Below, piece by piece: positions 48,148 through 56,807 of a DNA stretch of 64,000 nt. The notes under the pieces were generated by a model. The model saw only the letters and a list, made by a program, of their open reading frames with translations, was not told where the DNA came from and did not search any database. Source of the DNA: Roseovarius sp. M141 (GTDB lineage: Bacteria; Pseudomonadota; Alphaproteobacteria; Rhodobacterales; Rhodobacteraceae); NCBI RefSeq assembly GCF_024355225.1, contig NZ_VCNH01000008.1:1-64000 (forward strand), in the 5' to 3' direction. The translations under genes were made by a program, and so were the position numbers. Every line of letters begins with the position of its first letter. The first letter of the stretch is position 1.

Positions 48148-49826
48148 TCATCATCTCCCAGCATCGGTATGTTTTCGATGAGCCGCGTCTCGAGCAATTG
48201 ACCGTTTCTGTACAAAATCGGATAAGCCACGGCCGCGATATGGCTGTTGAACTCACGCAGTGCACGCAACGTCTCGAGGTGGATGTCACTGGTCTCGAAA
48301 CTTTTGGCCGAGCCCTGTTGCAACCGCTTCAAATGGTGCTCGCGGCTGTCGCGCTCAACACGCTTGATCTCGGTCTTTTCGAGGCTCAACAGGCGCGCAC
48401 TTTCCAGATCATCCGAGATCAACACGTTCGAGGCCAGTTTCATATTGGCCAAAATAGATTCATGCAGGCGCACCAACTCATACCAACCATCTTTGGAAAA
48501 CGTTGCATCATTCGAGCGCATCCTGCCCGCCAAAACACACAGGCGCTTTGCGACGACGTCGCTCGCCGCTTTCAGACGGATGGCATATTCCATCAAGTCA
48601 CGCACGGATTTGGCATTCTCTTTACCAAACTCATCGGCAGGGATAGCCGCCGCGAAGGCGCGGATGCCCGGCAAGCTGCCGTTGACCTCGCGACCGACGG
48701 CCTTGATGGCCTTGAGCTGCGCCTTTTCGCCGCTCTGATACAGCGACAACACCGGGCGGAACATAGATTCCACCAGATCGCTCATTCGCAGCAGTTCACG
48801 CTTCATATCGGAAAGTGCCTGTTGCGGCGGACCGATGTTGCATGGGTTGAGAGCGCTGACGGGGCGGTCGGGCGCTTGGACCGCTTCTGGACCTGACGGC
48901 TCGGGCAACAGGCGCTCGGTCGGAGCCTGCAAAATAGAACACAAAGGCAATGCTAGGATCAGAAGCGAGGCGTTGAAGGCCAAGTGTACGTAGACCAGCA
49001 TCTGTCCGCCTTGCAAATCGCCGAATTGCCCAGTGCGCAGCGCCAGATTGGCGCCAAAAAGTATGATCACCGCCCAAGTGCCGCGCAGCGCTATGTTAGC
49101 AAGGGGAATTCTGCGGGCGCGAACATTCATGCCCCGGGTCAGCCACACTGGGATCAGGGCTGAACCAAAATTAGCACCCAGAGCCAGCGACATTCCTGCG
49201 GCGAATGGGATTGCTCCGATCTGCACAAGTGTCACGCACATCAAAATAGCCGCGACCGACGAGTGCATCACAAAGGCCAGAGCACCGCCAACCAGAAACG
49301 CGGTGATGTAATCCCTCGCAAGGTACTCCGCAATCGCTGGCAAAAAGACACTGTCGCGGATCGGATCCATCGTCTCGCGCAACAAGCGTAGCGACAGCAA
49401 GATTAAGGCGATCCCCATCAGAATGCGGCCCATTTGGCGCAATTTGCGGTTTTCCGTCTTGACGAACAGCCAACCACCTACAGCCAGAAGCGTTGGAACA
49501 AGCCAGTCCAGTTTGAACGATAAAATCTGGATAATCAGAGCCGAACCCAGATCACCACCCAGCACAATTGCCAAACCTGCCGAAAACGCGATCAAACCAC
49601 TGGCTGCGAACCCGGCAGTCAGGAGCGTCACGGCGGCTGAGCTTTGTAGCACGATAGCCAGCACTACACCGACCAGGCTGGCCCCAAGTTTGCTCTGTTG
49701 TCCGGTCAACACCCTTTGGAACGACGCGCCATAGTTGCGCTCCATGCCGGTGCGCACCATCCGCACGGCAAACAACAGCAACATGACCGCACCGGCGAGG
49801 CTTGTGAGAAAACCGACAATCGCCAC
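48144..49826 (-). CDS. Na/Pi-cotransporter family protein with PhoU-like C-terminus
   Basis: 560 aa, GTG start sharing one base with the upstream stop. Two inverted Na_Pi_cotrans repeats form ~8-9 membrane helices (landmarks GASLVGVVLAIVLQSSAAVTLL and its counterpart VGGALAFVMHSSVAAILM, each with a QSS/HSS motif). A cytosolic helical PhoU-like domain spans about residues 330-545. Such proteins move phosphate and can act as exporters when cytosolic phosphate rises. In this operon it may dispose of phosphate released by the two hydrolases. Confidence 0.9.
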   Translation of the reverse strand: MAIVGFLTSLAGAVMLLLFAVRMVRTGMERNYGASFQRVLTGQQSKLGASLVGVVLAIVLQSSAAVTLLTAGFAASGLIAFSAGLAIVLGGDLGSALIIQILSFKLDWLVPTLLAVGGWLFVKTENRKLRQMGRILMGIALILLSLRLLRETMDPIRDSVFLPAIAEYLARDYITAFLVGGALAFVMHSSVAAILMCVTLVQIGAIPFAAGMSLALGANFGSALIPVWLTRGMNVRARRIPLANIALRGTWAVIILFGANLALRTGQFGDLQGGQMLVYVHLAFNASLLILALPLCSILQAPTERLLPEPSGPEAVQAPDRPVSALNPCNIGPPQQALSDMKRELLRMSDLVESMFRPVLSLYQSGEKAQLKAIKAVGREVNGSLPGIRAFAAAIPADEFGKENAKSVRDLMEYAIRLKAASDVVAKRLCVLAGRMRSNDATFSKDGWYELVRLHESILANMKLASNVLISDDLESARLLSLEKTEIKRVERDSREHHLKRLQQGSAKSFETSDIHLETLRALREFNSHIAAVAYPILYRNGQLLETRLIENIPMLGDDE

Positions 49827-50611
49827 TATGATGATCCGTTTACCAATGCCAACAGCTCGGCATGCAGCTCTGGCGTCGCGGCCGAGACAACCCTACCATC
49901 GGAATTCAAAGTTAGCTGATCACCGCGCCAATCGGATATGACGCCGCCCGCGGCCTCGACTACCACCGACACGGGCAGATAATCATAGGGCTGAAGATCA
50001 TAGTCGACCACTGCGTCCACATGACCAGCGGCCACCAGCGCGTGCGGATAGCAGTCATAGGAAAAACGGCGGGTCTGCCCGGCACGTATCAGTTGTTCAA
50101 AGATCGTCGGGTAGTCGCGATAAATTTTTTCGCCTTCATTTACATACAGGATCGCCCGGTCCAGAGCGGTCTGTGTCGAGGATGAAATCGGTTGACCCTG
50201 CAGCGTTGCCCCTTGCCCTTTCACACCTATGAAAGTTTCATGCAGAGCAGGCATCGCGATCACGCCCACCTGTGGCACGCCACCGTTCAAATAGGCCAGC
50301 AAAAAGCCGAACATGGGGTTACCCGACAGGAAGGACCGTGTACCATCGATTGGATCGATCACCCAAAGATGCTCACGGTCACCGCCTTCGATCCCGTGCT
50401 CTTCGCCAAAAATGCCGTTGTCCGGGAAATGTTCGGCCAGATAGGCACGAATATCGGCCTCGATCCCTTTATCGGCCTGTGTCACCGGGCTTTCATCGGC
50501 CTTGAACTCAACGCCCAGTCGACCCCGAAAAAAGCCACGGGCTGCTTCGCTTGCTATTTCGGCGATCTTCGCTGCATGAGCGGCATATTCATTATTTGTC
50601 AGCATCGGCAT
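49826..50611 (-). CDS. Inositol monophosphatase-family phosphatase (HisN-like)
   Basis: 261 aa; AGGAG five bases before the ATG. Metal-site motifs: KADESPVTQADKGIE, GEEHGIEGG (~70) and WVIDPIDGTRSF (~83-94), then the second Asp region LQPYDYLPVSVVVEAAGGVISDW. Lithium-sensitive phosphatase fold acting on small sugar, inositol or histidinol phosphates; the substrate cannot be told. Operon position suggests it dephosphorylates an intermediate of the imported compound. Confidence 0.85.
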   Translation of the reverse strand: MPMLTNNEYAAHAAKIAEIASEAARGFFRGRLGVEFKADESPVTQADKGIEADIRAYLAEHFPDNGIFGEEHGIEGGDREHLWVIDPIDGTRSFLSGNPMFGFLLAYLNGGVPQVGVIAMPALHETFIGVKGQGATLQGQPISSSTQTALDRAILYVNEGEKIYRDYPTIFEQLIRAGQTRRFSYDCYPHALVAAGHVDAVVDYDLQPYDYLPVSVVVEAAGGVISDWRGDQLTLNSDGRVVSAATPELHAELLALVNGSS

Positions 50612-50663
50612 CGGCTCCTTGTAATACGAGATTTGAATTCCAGTTTCCCAGCGATGCTTAGAA

Positions 50664-50889
50664 TTATCTGGTAGGCTGCCGATTGGTCACAAACCTGAAC
50701 ACGGCGCGTTTGTCACTTTGCATTTTGCCACCCAGCAGATGCACGCGATTGCCATTGATATTGACCAGTGTCTCCGCCACATTGATCGAACTCATTGCGA
50801 CTGTCAGATGCGACTGGTACCGTGGCGCGCGCAGAACCGCCCGACTGCTTCAGCACATGAAGCAAATCCAGTTCGCGTTGCGATTGGAC
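50664..50889 (-). pseudogene. DeoR-family regulator remnant
   Basis: Reading leftward from about 50885, one frame gives SQRELDLLHVLKQSGGSARATV, the start of a DeoR HTH. After an internal loss and frame change it gives SSINVAETLVNINGNRVHLLGGKMQSDKRAVFRF, part of the DeoR sugar-phosphate sensor. Most of the protein between and after is missing. It fills the otherwise unexplained gap between the sulfatase and the phosphatase and was probably the former regulator of the downstream genes. Confidence 0.6.
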
Positions 50890-50891
50890 AG

Positions 50892-52472
50892 TTATAACGA
50901 TGTATCTTTGAGTGTTGTGCCACTTGAGCTCGGACGGTTGCTCTGCAGGACAGTTCCGTCATCCGCCAGATACAGGTTAGTAAGAGCGGGATCGTCGTGC
51001 TCCATACGCCAACTTAACATCTTGCCGGCGTATTCAATCATCAGGTCCCGATAGCAGGAATCCGACGAGCGATCTCGAAATTCGTTCGGATCATCCGCAC
51101 GATCGAAAAAGAGCGGCGGTAAAGCAGTGAAGTGAACATACTTATACTGATTGCCACTAACAATGTTCGCCGTGCATTGATTGGATTTCAGTTCTAGTGG
51201 ATTACTTTCCTCATTCCCGTAGGGGCTCCTTAAGTCAAACTCCGCATGATACTCCTGCCGCCAATGTTGTGGTTCAAGGCCACGACAGAACGGTAACAGA
51301 GAGTGGCCGTCACATTGGTTTGGGGTTGCCGCTCCGATTGAATCAAGAATTGTCGGCATGATATCCACACTTTCAGTGAAGGACTCAATCACTGCTCCAC
51401 GATGCTTGTCCGCCTTTTCCGACGGATCACGCATAATCAACGGGATGTGGAATGTTTGATCGAAATAACTATATTTCGCAAACATCCAGTGATCTCCAAG
51501 ATGTTCACCGTGATCTGATGTGAAAATAATCAGCGTGTCGTCGTAACAGCCCAGTTCTTTGAGATGATTTATCAAACGCCCAATTTGTGCATCCACCTCG
51601 GACATCATTCCAAAGTAGGTTGCCTTGATCTGACGCAGGTCTTCGTCGGAAATTGTCAGGTTGTCCTCAGAGTCTTCACCAAAACTAAAGCCCTTACCGC
51701 TTTGATTATACAAATAGTACGCCAGCCAAGGATGCTGCGCAGATTCCTTCTCTGGCGTCACCTGCCGGATAGGCATGGGCATTTCATCTGCGTCATACAT
51801 CGCATTGAAGGGTTCCGGGGCGATAAAAGGCGGGTGCGGTGAAAAGAACGACAAATGAGCAAACCAAGCAGACGATTGATTTTTCGTGGTATATTCTATC
51901 ACCTTGTCGGTCAGATATGCGGAGTTACTATCCTCTGCTCTGAAACAGGCGGGGTGAAAAGTTTTTCCCTTGCCGCAAGAACTTTCGGTCGCCTGTATAG
52001 GCTTGAAAATCTCGTCCGGATCATCAGGGACCTCATACCCCTTTGCCTTCAACTCGTCCAACCATGGTTTCCAATCGCCCGTGAGGGCATACGTCGGGTC
52101 CATACCGGGCAGTACACCTTCATATCCACCCGGTACAGTTTTCCCATCCCCGAACTTTCGGGGATCTAAACTTGTGTCTGTATAGCCAAAAAGCATCGGC
52201 TCATATCCGTATTTGCGGGCCTCCAATGCCACATTGGTGTGTCTGGAATCCATAGGCGTACCGTTCAACACCGAACGGTGGTTTTGCATATACATCCCGG
52301 TATAAAGACACGCGCGTGACGGCCCGCAAGGCGTAGCCTGTGCGAAGTGCCGCTTGAACGTGATACCGTCTGCCGCAAGGGCATCCAGATTTGGCGTCTT
52401 GACCTGGGGGTGATCCAGACATGACAGGCATTCACCGCGCCATTGATCGGCAGTAATAAACAGTACATTCAT
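50892..52472 (-). CDS. Sulfatase-family hydrolase (alkaline phosphatase superfamily)
   Basis: 526 aa. TPCGPSRACLYTGM has the Cys49-x-Pro-Ser-Arg signature whose Cys is converted to formylglycine. Metal ligands appear in FITADQWRGE (Asp9-Gln10) and in TSDHGEHLGDHWMFAKYSYFD. The close relatives with this CGPSR form include choline-sulfatase-like enzymes and phosphonate or phosphate-diester hydrolases, so the bond cleaved is uncertain. It follows the ABC permease by 26 bases and presumably acts on the imported solute. No signal peptide, hence cytosolic. Confidence 0.85.
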   Translation of the reverse strand: MNVLFITADQWRGECLSCLDHPQVKTPNLDALAADGITFKRHFAQATPCGPSRACLYTGMYMQNHRSVLNGTPMDSRHTNVALEARKYGYEPMLFGYTDTSLDPRKFGDGKTVPGGYEGVLPGMDPTYALTGDWKPWLDELKAKGYEVPDDPDEIFKPIQATESSCGKGKTFHPACFRAEDSNSAYLTDKVIEYTTKNQSSAWFAHLSFFSPHPPFIAPEPFNAMYDADEMPMPIRQVTPEKESAQHPWLAYYLYNQSGKGFSFGEDSEDNLTISDEDLRQIKATYFGMMSEVDAQIGRLINHLKELGCYDDTLIIFTSDHGEHLGDHWMFAKYSYFDQTFHIPLIMRDPSEKADKHRGAVIESFTESVDIMPTILDSIGAATPNQCDGHSLLPFCRGLEPQHWRQEYHAEFDLRSPYGNEESNPLELKSNQCTANIVSGNQYKYVHFTALPPLFFDRADDPNEFRDRSSDSCYRDLMIEYAGKMLSWRMEHDDPALTNLYLADDGTVLQSNRPSSSGTTLKDTSL

Positions 52473-52498
52473 AAAGGAAACATTCCCATTTCTTGCTA

Positions 52499-53326
52499 TT
52501 ACACTTCGATTGCAGCTGCCTTGCGCCGTTCGCGTTCACGAAAGAGAACATAGGTGGTCGCAAAAATGACGGTCAGTACGACGAAGATGATCCCGATCAC
52601 GTTGATCGTCGGGCTCAAGCCGAAGCGCATGCGCGAGCCGATTTCGGTGACCAGCGTATGCTCCCCGCCGATGGAAAAGATCGTGGTGTTGTAGTTCTCA
52701 AACGACTGCAGAAAGGCGATCACAGAGGCAGTGGCGATTGTCGGCTTGAGGAATGGGATGGTGATGCGTCGGAATGCTTGGGCATGGGTCGCGCCGAGGT
52801 CCAGCGCCGCTTCCTCAAGACTGATGTCTTGACGTTGCAGGCGCGCCATGAACATCAGCATCGCAAAGGACGAGATGAACGTTGATTGTGCAAGGATCGC
52901 GGTAAAGAACCCGCCGCCGACCCCGAGGTCGCGCCAGAAGATCGTCGTGGAAATACCGACGATAATGCCCGGCGTCAGGATGGGCGACACCATGATCGTA
53001 TAGAGAAGACCAGTGACCCGCGACTGCAGCCGCGTGATCAGCAGCGCGCCCGCGAGGCCCTGGAGCATGGCGATGACGATGACGCAGGCGGCGATGAACA
53101 GCGAATTGGCCAGCCCCGTCCACATTCGCGTATCCTGCATCAGTGCGCCAAACCACTTCAGCGTGAAGCCGCGCCAGACGGTGACCGAGGGCTGCGGATA
53201 GTCGTTGAAGCCGGCAACCATCATGATAATGAGCGGAAAGAACATGTAGAGAAAAAACACACCCATATAGACGTTCAGAACCAGCTTGCTGGTGCGACCG
53301 ATATCCACTTTGGTTTGACCACTCAT
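52499..53326 (-). CDS. ABC transporter permease (PotC-like)
   Basis: 275 aa starting MSGQTKVDIGRTSKLVLNVY at 53326, overlapping the stop of the other permease (ATGA). Six membrane helices. The EAA loop that docks on the ATPase reads EEAALDLGATHAQAFRRITIPFL. Second permease of a spermidine/putrescine-type importer. In-frame Met codons further upstream belong to the neighbouring gene. Confidence 0.9.
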   Translation of the reverse strand: MSGQTKVDIGRTSKLVLNVYMGVFFLYMFFPLIIMMVAGFNDYPQPSVTVWRGFTLKWFGALMQDTRMWTGLANSLFIAACVIVIAMLQGLAGALLITRLQSRVTGLLYTIMVSPILTPGIIVGISTTIFWRDLGVGGGFFTAILAQSTFISSFAMLMFMARLQRQDISLEEAALDLGATHAQAFRRITIPFLKPTIATASVIAFLQSFENYNTTIFSIGGEHTLVTEIGSRMRFGLSPTINVIGIIFVVLTVIFATTYVLFRERERRKAAAIEV

Positions 53327-54373
53327 TTCGCGATATCCTGTAGACGTACTTTCAGAACCTTCATCATCAGGAAGATGAAAACGACGCAGACCACCAGCAG
53401 CGTCACGGCATAGGCGGTGCCGACGTTCCAGTTGTTGGACTCGAAGAACTTGTTGTAGATCAGCTGCGTGAACCATGGCTCGGCGGTGCCGCGCGTCATG
53501 ATGTAGGGCACCGCGTAGGAGCCCACCGACAACATGAAGGTCATGATGCAACCCACCGCCACACCAGGGCGCGCATGCGGGAAGACAACGCGGCTATGCA
53601 CGCTCCAGACGCCCGCGCCCAGATCCTTGGCCGCCTCGATCTGGTTGCTATCGAGCGTCTCCATCGTGCTGTAGATCGGAAACACCATGAACAAGATGTA
53701 GGCATAGACCATGGCAATGAAGACGCCCGATCCGCTTTCGAGAAACGGCACCGGGTCGAGCCCGAACAGCCCCAGAAGCGCGTTGGCGGAGCCGTTGTAG
53801 TTGAGGATCATCTGCCAGGCGAAGATGCGCAGCAACTCGTTGATCGCGTAGGGGATCGTCAGCGCTAGCAGGATCATCGCCGCTTGGCCAGGCGTCGACA
53901 GTTTCGCCACGGTGTAGGCGATTGGATAACAGACAATGAAACCGATCACCGTGACTCCGAGCGACGCCAGCACCGTCTTGATGAAGATCGACAGATGCGC
54001 TGAGCCCATCAGGCGGTAATTCTCGAGCGTGTAGACCTTGCGCGGTTTCGTTTCGACCGCCTCCAATTCGGCGATCTCGTCGTTCAGCGCCGCGATCTCG
54101 TCGTCGAACTCCGCCAGTTTTTCATCGCGCTCGGACGATTGGGACTCTTCTTCGACGTCCATCTTATCGAAGGTCAGAAGGTCGATCCTGTTGTAGAGAC
54201 GGTCGATCTTGACTGACAGTTCCGCCCCGCCCTCGGGCCGCTCCATGGTCCAGAGCGAGCGCTCCATCATGATCAGCTGTGGGGTAAGCGATCATGCCGA
54301 TGATCCAGGTTCCGACCAGGAGCAGGATCAAGGCCGTCAACGGCCCACCGAACGCGCGCAGCAGGTTAGTCAT
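53323..54373 (-). pseudogene. ABC transporter permease (PotB-like), frameshift near the start
   Basis: True start MTNLLRAFGGPLTALILLLVG at 54373, overlapping the ATPase stop. After GMIAYP the frame is lost near 54283 and resumes as QLIMMERSLWTMERPEGG. Removing one base (ACAG to CAG) gives the expected first helix end IAYPQLIMMERS. The rest (54270-53323) is intact, with an unusual charged insertion of ~70 residues rich in Asp and Glu (residues ~60-130) between helices 1 and 2, then the EAA loop EAAKDLGAGVWSVHSRVVFP. Confidence 0.85.
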
Positions 54374-55454
54374 CGCTCAGCGTCCCTTCTGCCATGACGA
54401 CCGCGGCTTCAGGCGCGAAGTGTATGGTCAGGGTCTCGTCCGGCGCATAATCGGTGGTCCGTACGTTGGTTTGATGGATCGAAAATTCCACGCCCTCGCA
54501 TGTGACGTGCAGGTTGGAGAACGGCCCTTCCAGATCGCGGCGCAGGAAGCGGGCGCTCATGGCGTTCTGCTGCTGCGCGCCGTTCTGCGCTATCTCAACA
54601 CGCTCGGGGCGCACGAACAGCATGGCGCGGTCTCCAGTAGTGAGGCTGTGCGGATTGGCCGCGCGGAACCGGCCCTGGGCCGCATCCAGTAGCGCCATGT
54701 CGCCCTCCGTTCCCGCGATTTTCCCGCGCAGGATGTTGTTCTCACCCACAAAGCTGGCGACGAAGGGATTGGCCGGATCGCTGTAGACATGATCGGCGGT
54801 GCCAACCTGCTCAATCCGGCCCTCCTTCATCACGGCGATGCGGTCGGACATGGTCAGCGCTTCACCTTGGTCGTGGGTGATATAGACGAAGGTAATGCCG
54901 GTCGCCTTTTGGAGCTGTTTGAGCTCGGCGCGCATGTGTTGGCGCAGCTTCAGGTCGAGCGCCGAGAGCGGCTCATCCAACAGCAGAACCGCCGGCTCGA
55001 CCGCGAGGGCACGCGCGATGGCAACGCGCTGGCGCTGCCCACCCGAGAGCTGGCCTGGCGTTTTCTCGCTCTGCTCTGACAGGGCGACGGTTTGCAGCAA
55101 TTCCAGCGCGCGTGCCTTGCGCTTACCTTTGGCCCAGCCGCGCATTTCCAGCCCGAAAGCGACGTTCTCCCAGACCGTCATCAGCGGAAACAGTGCCAGG
55201 TTCTGAAAGATCAGCGATGTCGGCCTTGCACTTGGTCCGATACCGTTCATCACCTCGCCCCCGATCATCACATCACCGGTGCTTTGCTGCAAAAAGCCCG
55301 AGAGCATCCGAAGCAGCGTCGTCTTGCCACAGCCCGAGGGGCCGAGGATCGAAAAGAACTCGCCGGCCTCGATTTTTAGGTCGAGCGGATGGACCGCGGT
55401 GAAAGCTCCAAACGTCACCGACGCCTTTTCCAGGATGATATCCTTGCCGCGCAT
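54366..55454 (-). CDS. ABC transporter ATP-binding protein (PotA-like)
   Basis: 362 aa. Walker A GPSGCGKTTLLRML (~38), Q-loop LIFQNLALFPLMTV, signature LSGGQRQRVAIARAL, Walker B VLLLDEPLSALD and switch His in [10 protein letters not shown]. The C-terminal TOBE domain spans ~250-362. Powers the importer with the two permeases. Start at 55454, ~73 bases after the binding-protein gene. Confidence 0.95.
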   Translation of the reverse strand: MRGKDIILEKASVTFGAFTAVHPLDLKIEAGEFFSILGPSGCGKTTLLRMLSGFLQQSTGDVMIGGEVMNGIGPSARPTSLIFQNLALFPLMTVWENVAFGLEMRGWAKGKRKARALELLQTVALSEQSEKTPGQLSGGQRQRVAIARALAVEPAVLLLDEPLSALDLKLRQHMRAELKQLQKATGITFVYITHDQGEALTMSDRIAVMKEGRIEQVGTADHVYSDPANPFVASFVGENNILRGKIAGTEGDMALLDAAQGRFRAANPHSLTTGDRAMLFVRPERVEIAQNGAQQQNAMSARFLRRDLEGPFSNLHVTCEGVEFSIHQTNVRTTDYAPDETLTIHFAPEAAVVMAEGTLSDD

Positions 55455-55527
55455 ATGAAAAAAGTCCTTTCGGAGAATGGAAAGGGCACGGGCAATGATC
55501 TGTCCGCGCCCGCCCTTGCATGAGGGA

Positions 55528-56655
55528 TTATGCGTTGGTCAGCTTTTCTACGTATTCCTGGCGTACTTCCGAGAACCACGGGGTGAAGACCGGCCACCAC
55601 CACAGGTTATCGATCGCACCCTCCGGATAGGCGAAGTCGAAGGCTTCGCGGTTGGCCTCCGACAGGTATTTGGTCGCCCCCGCCGCGGCGGTATTGTAGC
55701 CGGTATTGTTGGCATGCATCGCGCCGATTTCGGGCGACAGTAGAAAGTTGATGAATTCATACGCGCCGTCGACGTTCTCGGCCCCCGACGGAATCCCGAC
55801 GGTGTCCATCCATCCAAGCCCGCCTTCCTTGGGTACTGCATAGCGCCACTTGGGATCGACATCGATATGAAGCCGGATGCCAGTGGTGTCCCAAGTCTGG
55901 CCGATCGTGCAACCCGCGTCAGTGAAGACGCCAGTCGCCTCGGTCGCGTTGTTCCAATAGGCGCCGATGTTTTTCTTGTGCTTGGCGGCAAAGTCCACGC
56001 AGGCGTCAAAGATGCGGCGCGTGTCAGCCTCGGACTTGTAGAGGTCCATGCCACGATCCGACGGCAGTTCGCCTGTAGCATCGAGGTAGAGCGCAATGGC
56101 GATCAACACCGATTTTTGCCTTACGGCTACTTGGCCATCCAGCCCGTCTTTCCACAGGTCACCGTAAGAGACCTGTCCTGGCTCAAAGTCATGAACCGAG
56201 CTGTCGTAGGTGATGCCCTCGGTGCCCCAGTTGAAGGGGACAAGATAACGCTTGCCGCGATGCGACGCCCCGAGCCGCAGCGAATTGCGCCAGAGCGCCG
56301 TCTGGACCTGATCGGTGTCGATCCGGCTCTCGTCGATCTCCTGAAGCAGATTGCCGTCATCATAATCCGGGCGGTTATCAACCGACGGGAAGATCAAGTC
56401 GAACCCTTCGCCTCCGGCGGCGCGCAGCTTGCTGTTGGCCTCCTCGTTAGAGCCATAGGTCGAAAGATTGACTGTTGTGCCGGTTTTCTTCTCGAAAGCC
56501 TCGATCATGTTGGGCTGGATATAGCCGCCCCACGAAAACACCTTGATCTCGCCAGACGATGCAAACGCTTGACGCGCCAAGAACGGGGTCGCCAATCCGC
56601 TAGCCAAAGCTCCCTTCAATAGTGTACGCCGACCAATCGTATTTTCCGTCGCCAT
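55528..56655 (-). CDS. ABC transporter substrate-binding protein (PotD/PotF-like)
   Basis: 375 aa. The start at 56655 is chosen because AAGGAGGAGC lies just upstream and a Tat-type leader follows (IGRRTLLKGALASGLATPFL, cleavage near AFA-SS). Mature protein: IKVFSWGGYIQPNMIEAFEKKTG, typical of polyamine-type binding proteins, then GFDLIFPSVDN and WNNATEATGVFTDAGCTIGQTWDTTG. Captures the solute in the periplasm. First gene of the operon and divergent from the MocR regulator. Confidence 0.9.
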   Translation of the reverse strand: MATENTIGRRTLLKGALASGLATPFLARQAFASSGEIKVFSWGGYIQPNMIEAFEKKTGTTVNLSTYGSNEEANSKLRAAGGEGFDLIFPSVDNRPDYDDGNLLQEIDESRIDTDQVQTALWRNSLRLGASHRGKRYLVPFNWGTEGITYDSSVHDFEPGQVSYGDLWKDGLDGQVAVRQKSVLIAIALYLDATGELPSDRGMDLYKSEADTRRIFDACVDFAAKHKKNIGAYWNNATEATGVFTDAGCTIGQTWDTTGIRLHIDVDPKWRYAVPKEGGLGWMDTVGIPSGAENVDGAYEFINFLLSPEIGAMHANNTGYNTAAAGATKYLSEANREAFDFAYPEGAIDNLWWWPVFTPWFSEVRQEYVEKLTNA

Positions 56656-56807
56656 GATGCTCCTCCTTATGTGTGTTGATGGCTGCAAGACATGCTTTTC
56701 TTGACATGCAGCTTGCGTCAAACTGGTTAAACCGTTGCTATCCAGTTTACGCTTTCTAACCATACCACTTTCAGGTATAGGTAGCGTGGCACGTTTGGAG
56801 GTTTCCG
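56656..56807. promoter_or_regulatory. Divergent promoter region with two inverted repeats
   Basis: 152 bases between the binding-protein and MocR genes. AACTGG (56721-56726) pairs with CCAGTT (56742-56747), and ATACC (56762-56766) pairs with GGTAT (56774-56778), giving two operator-like sites. Such sites are expected between a MocR gene and the operon it controls. The same sites occur in the left copy near 5458-5516. Confidence 0.5.

Noticed and set aside
50683..51054. A plus-strand ORF of 123 codons
   Set aside because: It lies antisense to the DeoR remnant and the sulfatase 3' end and has no family features.
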